NCBI GenBank assembly: GCA_963803875.1
Contig: CAWDOA010000016.1
Coordinates: 496,001 to 560,000, forward strand
Length of the DNA stretch: 64,000 nt
Direction of reading: 5' to 3'
From: JABDIY01 sp963803875
Lineage (GTDB): Bacteria > Actinomycetota > Acidimicrobiia > Acidimicrobiales > SZUA-35
Of this stretch, positions 44,165 through 52,502 are shown piece by piece. The notes below the pieces were generated by a model. The model ran no database searches. It was not told where the DNA came from and worked only from the letters and a program-made list of their open reading frames with translations. Made by a program: the position numbers and the translations under genes. Numbering within the stretch: position 1 is the stretch's first letter; every line of letters begins with the position of its first letter.

Positions 44165-44794
44165 GTGAAGATCGTGGGAATCGTGGTCGCCGGAGGGTTT
44201 GGAACCCGGCTTGGTGCTGACGGTCCGAAGCAACTTCAACCGGTGGGTGGGAAGCGCATTCTCGACTGGTCCGTCGAGGCGATCGCAGCAGTTTCTGACG
44301 CGGTCGTGGTGGTTGCCCATCCAGACCTTCTAGCCGATCATCAAAGCGAATTGGCTGACGTCGTCGTACCTGGCGGCGTGACCCGTGCCGATTCGGTTCG
44401 AGCCGGGCTGGCGGCTGCGTCCGCATTCGAACCCTCCCATGTGCTCATACACGATGCTGCTCGCCCCGCAGTTCCCCCGGCAGTGGTACGAGGGGTCGTC
44501 TCAGCTCTCGAGCAAGGAAACAACGCCGTGGTGCCCGTGGTCCCGGTCACCGATTCTCTCCGTCACGTCAACGGGGGAGCGGTCGACCGGAACCAGTTCC
44601 GAGCGGTGCAGACGCCTCAGGGTTTCGAGTTTGCCCTGATCAGGAGAGCCCATGATGGCGGTGCCGATGCCACCGATGATGCGTCGTTGGTCGATGCGAT
44701 CGACGCTGAGGTGGTTCATGTGGAGGGCGATCCCAAAAACATCAAGGTCACGGTGACCGCAGACCTCGCTCTTGCCGAGATACTGCTGGGGTGA
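44165..44794 (+). CDS. ispD: 2-C-methyl-D-erythritol 4-phosphate cytidylyltransferase
   Basis: 209 residues from GTG 44165. MEP pathway step 3. The CTP-binding start IVVAGGFGTRLGADGPKQLQ, VVPGGVTRADSVRAGL, HVLIHDAARPAVPPAVVRGV and FRAVQTPQGFEFALIRRAH are all diagnostic. It overlaps ispF by 4 bp (GTGA). Confidence 0.95.
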   Translation: MKIVGIVVAGGFGTRLGADGPKQLQPVGGKRILDWSVEAIAAVSDAVVVVAHPDLLADHQSELADVVVPGGVTRADSVRAGLAAASAFEPSHVLIHDAARPAVPPAVVRGVVSALEQGNNAVVPVVPVTDSLRHVNGGAVDRNQFRAVQTPQGFEFALIRRAHDGGADATDDASLVDAIDAEVVHVEGDPKNIKVTVTADLALAEILLG

Positions 44795-45276
44795 GCGAAC
44801 AGCCCCCCGCCATCCGGATCGGTCAAGGATTCGACGTACACGGTTGGAGTGACGATCCCACGCGTCCACTCGTGCTGGGCGGAGTGCAGTTCAGCGAGTC
44901 AACCGGGCTGGCCGGACACAGCGACGCTGACCCGGTCGCCCATGCCGTTATCGATGCGATGCTCGGGGCCGCAGGGGCTGGAGACATCGGCGATATGTTC
45001 CCCGACACCGATCCCGCGTTGGCCGGTGCCGACAGCATCGAGCTGCTGCGCAGGGCGAGCGACATGTTGGGCAAACAAGGCTGGTCGTTGGTGAATGCCG
45101 ATTGCACGGTTGTGCTCGACACCCCCAAGATCGCGCCGCACCGTGAGGTGATGGAGCAGAACCTGTCCGGCGCGGCCGGTGGACCGGTCACACTGAAGGG
45201 CAAGAGAACCGAAGGCGTGTCTGCGTTGGGCCAGGGTGTCCAGTGTTTCGCCTCAGCGTTGATGGTGAAATCGTGA
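44791..45276 (+). CDS. ispF: 2-C-methyl-D-erythritol 2,4-cyclodiphosphate synthase
   Basis: 161 residues from GTG 44791. It forms the cyclic diphosphate in the MEP pathway. Metal site D-V-H in IRIGQGFDVHGWSDD, then AGHSDADPVAHAVIDAMLGA, GDIGDMFPDTDP and the C-terminal VKGKRTEGVSALGQG-type strand (TLKGKRTEGVSALGQGVQCF). It overlaps both ispD and rlmB, so the three are translated as a coupled unit. Confidence 0.96.
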   Translation: MSEQPPAIRIGQGFDVHGWSDDPTRPLVLGGVQFSESTGLAGHSDADPVAHAVIDAMLGAAGAGDIGDMFPDTDPALAGADSIELLRRASDMLGKQGWSLVNADCTVVLDTPKIAPHREVMEQNLSGAAGGPVTLKGKRTEGVSALGQGVQCFASALMVKS

Positions 45277-46241
45277 GTCGGAGCAAACGGGGTTCGAGCC
45301 CCAGCAATCAGAGCGGCCGAGGCCCCAGCGGGAAAGCCAAACCGGGCGGTGGATCCAACAAGCGGCGGTCAACCGGTCCACCACGCTCGGGTGGCGGCGG
45401 TGGGCGTGGCGATGGTCGGCGTGGCGGACGTCCCAGTGCGGCGAAAGGGTCTCAACCACGCAAGCGCCGATCCGGATCCGCCCGCGGATTGGGTGGGGAT
45501 CAGGTCGAAGGCCGGCAAGCCGTTCGAGAACTGCTCTTGGCCCAGAACCGCCCTGTGAAGGAAGTCTTGATGGTCGAAGGGCTTGATGACGCCGCGATCC
45601 TCACTGACATCAGGGAACTCGCAGCCGATCTGAAAGTGCCGCTCAAGGTGGTCACCCGGAAACGATTCGACGCCGACGCCCTCACCATGAGTCACCAGGG
45701 TGTCCTAGCCCGAGCGAAACCGTTGGAAGAGAAGTCACTCGACGCCCTGTTGGCCCACACTGCTCCGTTCCTGGTGGTGCTCGATGGCCTCACCGATCCT
45801 CAGAATCTGGGGGCAATCATCCGTACCGCCGAGTGCGCCGGAGTGACCGGTATTGTCATGCCCCGTCATCGTGCCGTCCACGTGACCGCCACCGTCACCA
45901 AGACTGCCGCAGGCGCAGTGGAGCATGTTCCGATGGCGCTGGTAGGGGGGATTCCTACTGCGATCAAGAATCTCTCCGAGGCTGGCGTTCTCACCGTTGG
46001 CCTTGATGCCGACGGTGACGCCGCGCTGTTCGATCTCGATCTGTCCAATGATCGGCCGGTGGCGCTGGTGCTCGGTGCGGAAGGGTCCGGTCTGTCTCGG
46101 CTGGTGCGCCAACGGGTCGATGTGGTGGCCAGCCTGCCGCTGCGGGGCGAACTCAACAGCCTCAATGTCGCCATGGCCGGTGCGGCCGCGTGCTTCGAGG
46201 TGGTGAGGCAGCGGACTCCAAAACCGCCCCTCGAGCCGTAG
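45273..46241 (+). CDS. rlmB: SpoU-family rRNA methyltransferase (RlmB type, 23S G2251 2'-O)
   Basis: 322 residues from GTG 45273 (GTGA overlap with ispF). The first ~75 residues are a disordered Gly/Arg/Lys/Ser-rich extension, likely RNA-binding. Then the substrate-binding domain (VEGRQAVRELLLAQNRPVKE) and the SPOUT knot: VLDGLTDPQNLGAIIRTAEC, LVLGAEGSGLSRLVRQRVD and LPLRGELNSLNVAMAGAAAC. cysS, which often stands between ispF and rlmB in actinobacteria, is missing. Confidence 0.92.
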   Translation: MSRSKRGSSPSNQSGRGPSGKAKPGGGSNKRRSTGPPRSGGGGGRGDGRRGGRPSAAKGSQPRKRRSGSARGLGGDQVEGRQAVRELLLAQNRPVKEVLMVEGLDDAAILTDIRELAADLKVPLKVVTRKRFDADALTMSHQGVLARAKPLEEKSLDALLAHTAPFLVVLDGLTDPQNLGAIIRTAECAGVTGIVMPRHRAVHVTATVTKTAAGAVEHVPMALVGGIPTAIKNLSEAGVLTVGLDADGDAALFDLDLSNDRPVALVLGAEGSGLSRLVRQRVDVVASLPLRGELNSLNVAMAGAAACFEVVRQRTPKPPLEP

Positions 46242-46457
46242 TTATGCCTTCTTGGTGACCTGGCGGGCCACATAGATGACGGCAAAGACCACGGCCAAGA
46301 AGATCCCGAACTTGACGAGGGTGAACACGAACCCGATGATCCACTTTGCGATGAAGAAGAGGACGATTGCCCCGATGACTCCTCCAACGACCCGCACGAC
46401 GAGGTCGGAGGATGCTGAGGAGTCAAGATCGCCTTTGCCGGCGGGGCTGATGGCCAT
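46242..46457 (-). CDS. small two-helix membrane protein
   Basis: 71 residues: a short polar N-terminus, then two adjacent hydrophobic stretches (VVRVVGGVIGAIVLFFIAKW and FTLVKFGIFLAVVFAVIYVA) and a basic end, RQVTKKA. Its stop abuts the rlmB stop. No homologous family is recognised; the even hydrophobic pattern and the start just after a clean gap make it a plausible gene. Confidence 0.5.
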   Translation of the reverse strand: MAISPAGKGDLDSSASSDLVVRVVGGVIGAIVLFFIAKWIIGFVFTLVKFGIFLAVVFAVIYVARQVTKKA

Positions 46458-46492
46458 GACCTCAGCGTAGTGGAGCCCGCGATGGGGCGTAC

Positions 46493-47104
46493 TTAGGGGT
46501 CGATCTTTCCGTCGAGGCCCACGAACACGATGATGTTGGCGCCGGCCACATCGGCTTCGTCACGGATATTCAGTTCGTCGGGGAAGGGTTCAACGACTGA
46601 CCCGTCGAGACCGAAGGCGTCGGCGACGGCGATCGCATCGGCCTCGTAGCCCGGGGCGTACTGGATGGCTGTGTTCTGGTCGACCCCAGCGTTGCTGGCT
46701 TCGAGAATGGTGTAGCCAGCCTGTTCTGCAACAGCGGAACTGCGCCCGGCGATACCGGGCTTGCCCTCGGTGGCGTTCATCACGACCACGGTCACTTCGG
46801 CTGCGGGACGAGCGGTGACCGGAGGAGCCGTGGTTGTTGTGGTGGTGGCTTCGGTGGTGGTGGTGGTATCGCCCGAACTGTCGGTGGTGTCCTCGCTCGA
46901 CCCGTCATCGGCCGAGCCATCGTCGGAGACCAACGCCGAGTCGTCGTTCCCGGCTGTTGCATCGACCGAGTCGTTGCTGTAGCCCAGCCACATCAAGATG
47001 GCTCCGACGGCAACGGCGGCCAGGATGACGCCTACGCCCCTGGCGGCATTCGTCCCCACCGATTGTGTGAATCCGCCTCCAGCGTCGTGAGCTCCGGTGT
47101 TCAT
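46493..47104 (-). CDS. membrane-anchored LytR_C-domain protein
   Basis: 203 residues from ATG 47104 (MNTGAHDAGGG); the longer frame upstream is not needed. One membrane helix (GVGVILAAVAVGAILMWLGY) is followed by an acidic Ser/Asp stretch and a Thr-rich linker, then a LytR C-terminal domain: EVTVVVMNATEGKPGIAGRS, AGYTILEASNAGV and YEADAIAVADAFGL. Such domains are found outside the membrane, often with cell-wall enzymes. The Thr tract is a low-complexity spacer. Confidence 0.8.
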   Translation of the reverse strand: MNTGAHDAGGGFTQSVGTNAARGVGVILAAVAVGAILMWLGYSNDSVDATAGNDDSALVSDDGSADDGSSEDTTDSSGDTTTTTEATTTTTTAPPVTARPAAEVTVVVMNATEGKPGIAGRSSAVAEQAGYTILEASNAGVDQNTAIQYAPGYEADAIAVADAFGLDGSVVEPFPDELNIRDEADVAGANIIVFVGLDGKIDP

Positions 47105-47204
47105 ATGTGTCGATCTTAGCTTCCGCAGTGAGCGGGAACCGTCACACCCGGTGGCAATCAATTCCGCCTGTGCCCGCAGCGACGAGCGATAGGCTCAGAT
47201 TTCT

Positions 47205-47278
47205 GCCCGAATAGCTCAGTTGGCTAGAGCGACGCTCTTGTAAAGCGTAGGTCGTGGGTTCGACTCCCACTTCGGGCT
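47205..47278 (+). tRNA. tRNA-Thr (anticodon TGT)
   Basis: 74 nt with acceptor GCCCGAA/TTCGGGC, D arm AGCTCAGTTGGCTAGAGC, anticodon stem ACGCT/AGCGT around CTTGTAA (anticodon UGU), T arm GTGGG TTCGACT CCCAC and discriminator T. CCA is not encoded. It is a sister of the tRNA-Thr at 21413. Confidence 0.96.
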
Positions 47279-47290
47279 CGCCTTCCACCC

Positions 47291-47367
47291 AAATCCCTGT
47301 GGAGAGCCACGCTGGATGTGGCTCTCACACATGCAGAAGGCCCCAATGTGGCTCTCAGCCGGGATTT
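47291..47367. repeat. partial mirrored 21-nt module repeat after tRNA-Thr
   Basis: Three copies of the module seen at 54123-54227. Plus-strand copy 47291-47311 (AAATCCCTGT, then GAGAGCCAC). Minus-strand copies lie at 47317-47337 (inner half TGTGGCTCTC, outer half degenerate) and 47347-47367 (TGTGGCTCTC, then GGGATTT). The first pair spans 47 nt, exactly like the inner pair at the groEL locus. The outer plus copy is absent; the tRNA 3' end occupies its place. No gene is seen from here to 47466. Confidence 0.75.
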
Positions 47368-47466
47368 CGACCTGAGTGGGTTCGCAACGGCCCAGAACGC
47401 CGAGGCGAGACGGCGGGATGTACCTCTCGTGCGGTCGGACAAATCGGCGGGGCTAACCTTCCTCAG

Positions 47467-49773
47467 GTGAAAACGCTGGTGGAGCTGGATCCGTGGAAGA
47501 TCATTCAGGACGGATTTGACGAGGAGAACAATCGAATCTTCGAAAGTCTGTTCTCGTTGGGCAATGGTCACTTCGGTGGCCGTGGTAATCACGAGGAGAC
47601 CTACAGCGGTGACTCCCTGAAAGGGAACTATCTTGCCGGCATCTACTACCCCGACCCCACTCGTGTGGGGTGGTGGAAGAACGGCTACCCCGACTACTTC
47701 GCCAAAGTGTTGAACGCAGCCGATTGGAAACGACTGGCGATCAGGGTCGACGGGGAAGAGTTGGATCTCCGAAGCGCTGAAGTTCTGGAATACCGACGCG
47801 AACTCGACATGCGGGAGGGCACCCTCGAACGGTCTTTCCGTGTTCGGCTGGGCAACGACGCGACGGTCTCGGTAGAGGTTCTGCGGTTTGTGAGCAAAGC
47901 CGACAATCTGATCGGAGCTCTTCGGTATCGATTGACGCCCGAGACCGATGTCAATATCGACGTCACTTCGTTGGTCGAGGGCGACGTTGTGAACGAAGAC
48001 TCCAACCACGATTTCGGCTTCTGGGATCCGGTCGAGGAGATCGCCATCGGAACTCGGACCATTGTTGTCTCCAGAACCAAAAAGACCGAGTTCGTCACCG
48101 CAGTCGGATCCGAGCTCGTGCTCACCGTCAACGGGCAGCGACCGGACAATGATCCGCTGTCGTTCACCCAAGCACTGACCGCAGGAACCACGGTCTCGCT
48201 GTCGGTAGCCGCCGGTCAAACAGTCGAGATGGTGAAGATCGGTGCCAACACGACCTCTCGAATCACTCCGCCTGATCAGGTGCTGAGCGAATGCCAGCGC
48301 GCCCTGGACGCTGCCGTTGGTCAGGGCTTTGATCAACTGTTGGCCGAACATCTCGCCGCATGGGAACACAAATGGTCCACCAGCGACGTGGAGATCGACG
48401 GAGATGTCGCCGCCCAACAGGGCATACGGTTCAACATCTTCGGTTTGAACAGCACCTTCACCGGCGACGACCCCGATCTCAACATCGGGCCAAAGGGTTT
48501 CACCGGCGAGAAGTACGGCGGGGTCACCTACTGGGACACCGAAGCGTTCTGCCTTCCGTTCTACCTGGCGACCTCTGAGCCTGAGGTCGGTCGCAACCTC
48601 ATCCGCTATCGACATCGTCAGCTGGGCAAGGCGATCGAGAACGCCACCAAGCTCGGATTCGGCGACGGCGCTGCGCTCTATCCCATGGTCACGATCAACG
48701 GCGAGGAATGTCACAACGAATGGGAGATCACCTTCGAGGAGATCCACCGCAATGGTGCGATCGCCTTCGCCATCCACGATTACATCCGACACACCGGAGA
48801 CACGCCCTATCTCTTGGACGGAGGCCTCGAGGTGCTGATCGCCATCTCCCGGTTCTGGTCGCAACGCATCACGTGGTCTGAGCAGCGAGAAGCGTGGGTG
48901 ATGCTCGGTGTCACCGGCCCCAACGAGTACGAGAACAACGTCGACAACAACTGGTACACGTCGTTGATGGCCCGGTGGACCATGGAGCACACGCTACGAA
49001 GCATCGAACAAGCTCGAGCACTGGACTCCCGTGCGACCGAATCCATCCTGGCCGCCGTCGACTTCGACGCAACGAACGAGCCCCAACGGTGGCGCTCCGT
49101 CGTCGATGCGATCCTCCTCCCCGAGGACCGCGAGCGAGGCATATTCCTCCAGCAGAGCAGTTACCTCGACAAGGAGATGCTCACTGTCGACGACCTCACC
49201 GCTGAGGATCGACCCATCAATCAAAACTGGTCGTGGGATCGGATCCTTCGGTCGCCGTTCATCAAACAGGCCGATGTGTTGCAGGGCATGTGGGTGTTTC
49301 GGGAACGGTTCGACCTCGACACGCTTCGTCGCAACTTCGATTTCTATGAACCTCGTACTGTCCACGAGTCGTCGCTGTCGCCGTCGATTCACGCGGTCCT
49401 TGCCGTGCGCCTCGGTCGGTTCGAAAAGGCGATGGAGATGTTGCTGCGAACCGCACGCCTAGACCTTGACGACTACAACAACGATACCGAGGACGGCTGT
49501 CACACGACCAGCATGGCCGGCACATGGCTGGCGGTGGTGCAGGGTTTCGGTGGCCTTCAGGTGACCGAGAGCGGGCTGCACCTCAATCCGCAACTGCCGG
49601 ATCGCTGGAGTCGTTTGAGCTTCCAGGTGCTCTATCGCGGTGCCCGGTTGCGGGTCACGGTCTCGGCTGAGGGGGTTGAGATCCTCAACCAGGGTGACGT
49701 TGACGGCGAACTGACCCTGGCTGGCGGAGCATTGGTGGTCCCCGCAGGCGAGCACCGCACCATACCTCGGTAG
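47467..49773 (+). CDS. GH65-family glycoside phosphorylase (maltose phosphorylase type)
   Basis: 768 residues from GTG 47467; the frame is open upstream through the tRNA and repeat, which I exclude. N-terminal beta-sandwich (ESLFSLGNGHFGGRGNHEET), linker and (alpha/alpha)6 barrel with YWDTEAFCLPFY and the catalytic region VTGPNEYENNVDNNWYTSLM, whose Glu is the general acid. The motif matches maltose phosphorylases (maltose + Pi to glucose 1-phosphate + glucose); trehalose or kojibiose specificity cannot be excluded. No sugar transporter or phosphomutase is adjacent. Confidence 0.88.
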   Translation: MKTLVELDPWKIIQDGFDEENNRIFESLFSLGNGHFGGRGNHEETYSGDSLKGNYLAGIYYPDPTRVGWWKNGYPDYFAKVLNAADWKRLAIRVDGEELDLRSAEVLEYRRELDMREGTLERSFRVRLGNDATVSVEVLRFVSKADNLIGALRYRLTPETDVNIDVTSLVEGDVVNEDSNHDFGFWDPVEEIAIGTRTIVVSRTKKTEFVTAVGSELVLTVNGQRPDNDPLSFTQALTAGTTVSLSVAAGQTVEMVKIGANTTSRITPPDQVLSECQRALDAAVGQGFDQLLAEHLAAWEHKWSTSDVEIDGDVAAQQGIRFNIFGLNSTFTGDDPDLNIGPKGFTGEKYGGVTYWDTEAFCLPFYLATSEPEVGRNLIRYRHRQLGKAIENATKLGFGDGAALYPMVTINGEECHNEWEITFEEIHRNGAIAFAIHDYIRHTGDTPYLLDGGLEVLIAISRFWSQRITWSEQREAWVMLGVTGPNEYENNVDNNWYTSLMARWTMEHTLRSIEQARALDSRATESILAAVDFDATNEPQRWRSVVDAILLPEDRERGIFLQQSSYLDKEMLTVDDLTAEDRPINQNWSWDRILRSPFIKQADVLQGMWVFRERFDLDTLRRNFDFYEPRTVHESSLSPSIHAVLAVRLGRFEKAMEMLLRTARLDLDDYNNDTEDGCHTTSMAGTWLAVVQGFGGLQVTESGLHLNPQLPDRWSRLSFQVLYRGARLRVTVSAEGVEILNQGDVDGELTLAGGALVVPAGEHRTIPR

Positions 49774-49789
49774 GGTCGGGTCGGTGTTC

Positions 49790-51637
49790 CTAGCTGGCGG
49801 CCTCGGCGAGGCGGTCGGCTTTTCGTTTCTTCGCTACCTTGGCCCGTTCGATGGGGTCGAGTTCGGTCTTGCGGAGCCGGATGCTGTCTGGAGTCACCTC
49901 GACCGCCTCGTCGTCGGAGATGAACTCCAGCGCCTGCTCCAGTGACAGAACCTTGGGCGGAGTGAGCTTCACAGTCTGGTCGGCTGCCGCTGCCCGATGG
50001 TTGGTGAGCTGTTTCTCGCGACACACATTGACGTCCATATCGTCGCTGCGGCTGTTCTCGCCCACGATCATTCCGGTGTAGGTGGGTTGCGTCGGGGCCA
50101 CGAGCATCTGGGCCCGTTCCTGCAGCTGGATCAGGGCGTAGGCGGTGACAGGGCCTGTGCGGTCAGCGACCAGTGAGCCGGTGCGCCGAGTTCGTAGCTC
50201 GCCGAACCAGGGGCGCATTCCTTCGAAACTCTGGTTCAACACGCCGGTTCCGCGGGTCTCGGTGAGGAACTCGGTTCGAAAACCGATGAGACCCCGAGCG
50301 GGCACGAGGTAATCGAGCCGCACCCAGCCGGTTCCGTGATTCACCATGTTCTCCATCGAACCCTTGCGGGCCGCCAGCAATTGTGTGACCGCTCCCAGGT
50401 GATCCTCGGGCACATCGATGACCACTCGTTCCACCGGCTCGTGGATCTCTCCATCGATTTCTTGGGTGACGACCTGGGGTTTGCCGACGGTGAGTTCGAA
50501 ACCTTCGCGCCGCATCTGTTCCACGAGAATGGCGAGCTGGAGTTCGCCACGGGCCTGAATTTCCCAGGCGTCAGGCCGTTCGGTGGGAAACACACGGAGG
50601 CTCATGTTGCCGACCAGTTCGGCATCGAGACGGGACTTCACCATGCGGGCGGTGAGTTTCTTGCCTTCCTTGCCCGCCAGAGGTGACGTATTGATACCAA
50701 TCGTCATCGACAGGGCCGGTTCGTCGACGCTGATGACCGGCATCGGCCGAGGGTCTTCGGGGTCCACCAACGTCTCGCCTATGAGGATGTCCGGGACTCC
50801 GGCGATCGCGACCAGATCACCGGGTCCGGCCGAATCGGCTGGAACTCGCTGTAGCGCTCGAGTGAGATACATCTCGGTCAGCTTCACTCGCTGGATGGTG
50901 CGGTCCACCCGACTGAGTCCCACCGACTGACCCTTGCTGAGGGTCCCGTTCATCACTCGGCACAATGCGAGGCGGCCTACGTAGGGCGAGGAGTCGAGGT
51001 TGGTTACCCAGGCCTGAAGGGGGTGGCCCTCTTCGTACGACGGAGCCGGCAAATACGAGACCAGCAGATCGAGAAGTGGAGTGAGATCCTCTCCCACCTC
51101 GTCTTCGTTCAATGAGGCCCAACCGTCTCTGGCCGATGCGTACACGATCGGGAACTCGATCTGATCGTCGCGGGCGTCGATGTCGAGAAAGAGTTCGTAG
51201 ACCTCGTCGACCACCGCCGCGATACGGGCATCGGGCCGGTCGACCTTGTTGATGAGCAGTACCACCGGCAGTTCCCGGGCGAGCGCCTTGCGCAACACGA
51301 AGCGGGTTTGCGGGAGTGGGCCCTCGGCCGCGTCTACCAGGAGTACTACTCCGTCAACCATTGTGAGGGCGCGCTCCACCTCGCCACCGAAGTCAGAGTG
51401 GCCGGGCGTGTCGACGATGTTGAGGGTGATATCGCCGTACTTCACCGACGTGTTCTTGGCGAGAATTGTGATGCCCTTTTCCTTTTCCAGGTCACCTGAA
51501 TCCATCACCCGTTCGGCGATGTCTTCGTTGGCTCGGAACGAACCGGTCTGGCGCAACATGGCATCGACCAGCGTGGTTTTCCCGTGATCGACGTGGGCGA
51601 CGATCGCCAGGTTGCGGAGGTCGGCTCGGAGGGTCAC
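49790..51637 (-). CDS. typA: ribosome-associated GTPase TypA/BipA
   Basis: 615 residues from ATG 51637. G1 motif IVAHVDHGKTTLVDAMLRQT, G3 VDTPGHSDFGGEVERAL, G4 LLINKVDRPDAR; then EF-G-like domains and the TypA-specific end (GLIGFRTEFLTETRGTGVLN; LSLEQALEFISDDEAVEVTP; IRLRKTELDP). It assists 50S assembly and stress adaptation. It is convergent with the GH65 gene (16-bp gap). Confidence 0.96.
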   Translation of the reverse strand: MTLRADLRNLAIVAHVDHGKTTLVDAMLRQTGSFRANEDIAERVMDSGDLEKEKGITILAKNTSVKYGDITLNIVDTPGHSDFGGEVERALTMVDGVVLLVDAAEGPLPQTRFVLRKALARELPVVLLINKVDRPDARIAAVVDEVYELFLDIDARDDQIEFPIVYASARDGWASLNEDEVGEDLTPLLDLLVSYLPAPSYEEGHPLQAWVTNLDSSPYVGRLALCRVMNGTLSKGQSVGLSRVDRTIQRVKLTEMYLTRALQRVPADSAGPGDLVAIAGVPDILIGETLVDPEDPRPMPVISVDEPALSMTIGINTSPLAGKEGKKLTARMVKSRLDAELVGNMSLRVFPTERPDAWEIQARGELQLAILVEQMRREGFELTVGKPQVVTQEIDGEIHEPVERVVIDVPEDHLGAVTQLLAARKGSMENMVNHGTGWVRLDYLVPARGLIGFRTEFLTETRGTGVLNQSFEGMRPWFGELRTRRTGSLVADRTGPVTAYALIQLQERAQMLVAPTQPTYTGMIVGENSRSDDMDVNVCREKQLTNHRAAAADQTVKLTPPKVLSLEQALEFISDDEAVEVTPDSIRLRKTELDPIERAKVAKKRKADRLAEAAS

Positions 51638-51768
51638 TGCCGGAGGTTACAAGGCTTTATGGGCGGAGGGGGTCGTTCATGGCTCAAGTCACAGCCGCCA
51701 AATCGCCGATGCACTGCGACAAGCAGCTTCAAACCCCTGGCGTGAGCTCGCTGAACAGGAACCATCAA

Positions 51769-52044
51769 ATGACACCCATGACCCCCTTTGTTGAAAGCCA
51801 AGCAGGCCGGTTGACAGAGCTCGTGTATTTGCTGTCTGACCGTCCTCTACCACTAGCCCACCAGGCGGTGCTCGATGCTCAAGCCGAACACGGTGATGAC
51901 CTCACCGGTGGTGACCCCTGGCTCGTCGTTGCGGCTGCGCTCGAACTGCTCGAGACGATGACAGAAGCGACGCTGAAAGCCGATCACGAACGGCGCAGAC
52001 AGCGTCGAGCGGCTGCGGCTGACCAGGAGCTGGTCGTCACCTAG
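51769..52044 (+). CDS. hypothetical protein, helical and acidic/basic
   Basis: 91 residues from ATG 51769 (GGAACC a few bases upstream); the frame is open from 51679. The sequence is helix-prone (GRLTELVYLLSDRPLPLAHQ; DPWLVVAAALELLETMTEAT) with an Arg/Ala tail, and has no membrane segment or known motif. It converges on a second small ORF. No family is recognised. Confidence 0.4.
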   Translation: MTPMTPFVESQAGRLTELVYLLSDRPLPLAHQAVLDAQAEHGDDLTGGDPWLVVAAALELLETMTEATLKADHERRRQRRAAAADQELVVT

Positions 52045-52331
52045 AGAGATGCGATCGGTAGCGGATCGAACTCGACCCATGCACCGTGATCGCGGAACCC
52101 CGGTTGACCTTCGCCTCCAGTAGCCGCAGCCGTGAAATCGATGTGATCGAGGCGGGGCGTCATGTCCCTGCGCAGCCATCTGACCCATGTCCGTAGTTCG
52201 CAAGCGCCTATTCGCTGGGCCGATCGGACCAAGACGCTCACACACTCGGCATCGGCACCGAAACTAGTGGGGTCGAGGCGTCCTCCACCCAATGCACCTC
52301 GACCCTTCCTGGCGGGAACCAGGGAGTACAA
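52041..52331 (-). CDS. hypothetical protein, convergent with the preceding one
   Basis: Up to 96 residues from a TTG; internal starts are possible. The segment LDPTSFGADAECVSVLVRSA, followed by GACELRTWVRWLRRDMTP, reads like real protein and codon thirds are GC-rich, but no family, good ribosome site or partner is seen. Its upstream side is a 29-bp palindrome. Confidence 0.3.
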   Translation of the reverse strand: MYSLVPARKGRGALGGGRLDPTSFGADAECVSVLVRSAQRIGACELRTWVRWLRRDMTPRLDHIDFTAAATGGEGQPGFRDHGAWVEFDPLPIASL

Positions 52332-52359
52332 CGGCCGGCGCTTTCAAAGCGCCGGCCGT
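52331..52359. repeat. long perfect inverted repeat upstream of groEL
   Basis: ACGGCCGGCGCTTT, one C, then AAAGCGCCGGCCGT: 14-bp arms with a single central base. There is no T-run on either side, so it is either a rho-independent-like barrier for the small minus-strand gene or a protein-binding palindrome. It lies about 77 bp before the CIRCE element. Confidence 0.6.
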
Positions 52360-52435
52360 CCCAATTCTCCAGGTGGCGGCGAGTTTCGATGTTCGAGAAA
52401 TCTGCAGTCTTCGAAGGCAACAAACAGGTTCGTTT

Positions 52436-52462
52436 TTGGCACTCTCATCGTTAGAGTGCCAA
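52436..52462 (+). promoter_or_regulatory. CIRCE element (HrcA operator) of groEL
   Basis: TTGGCACTC-N9-GAGTGCCAA, a perfect 9-bp inverted repeat with the standard 9-nt spacer. It differs from the consensus TTAGCACTC-N9-GAGTGCTAA at one symmetric position. It lies 40 bp before the groEL start. HrcA binding here would make this groEL copy heat-inducible; hrcA itself is not in the window. Confidence 0.92.
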
Positions 52463-52502
52463 TCCACAGAAAACCGTCCCCTCGCAGGAGAAGTAGACCC
52501 CA

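Noticed and set aside
47254..47466. N-terminal extension of the GH65 protein
   Set aside because: The upstream frame is just the tRNA-Thr 3' part and repeat element; GTG 47467 gives the usual family N-terminus.
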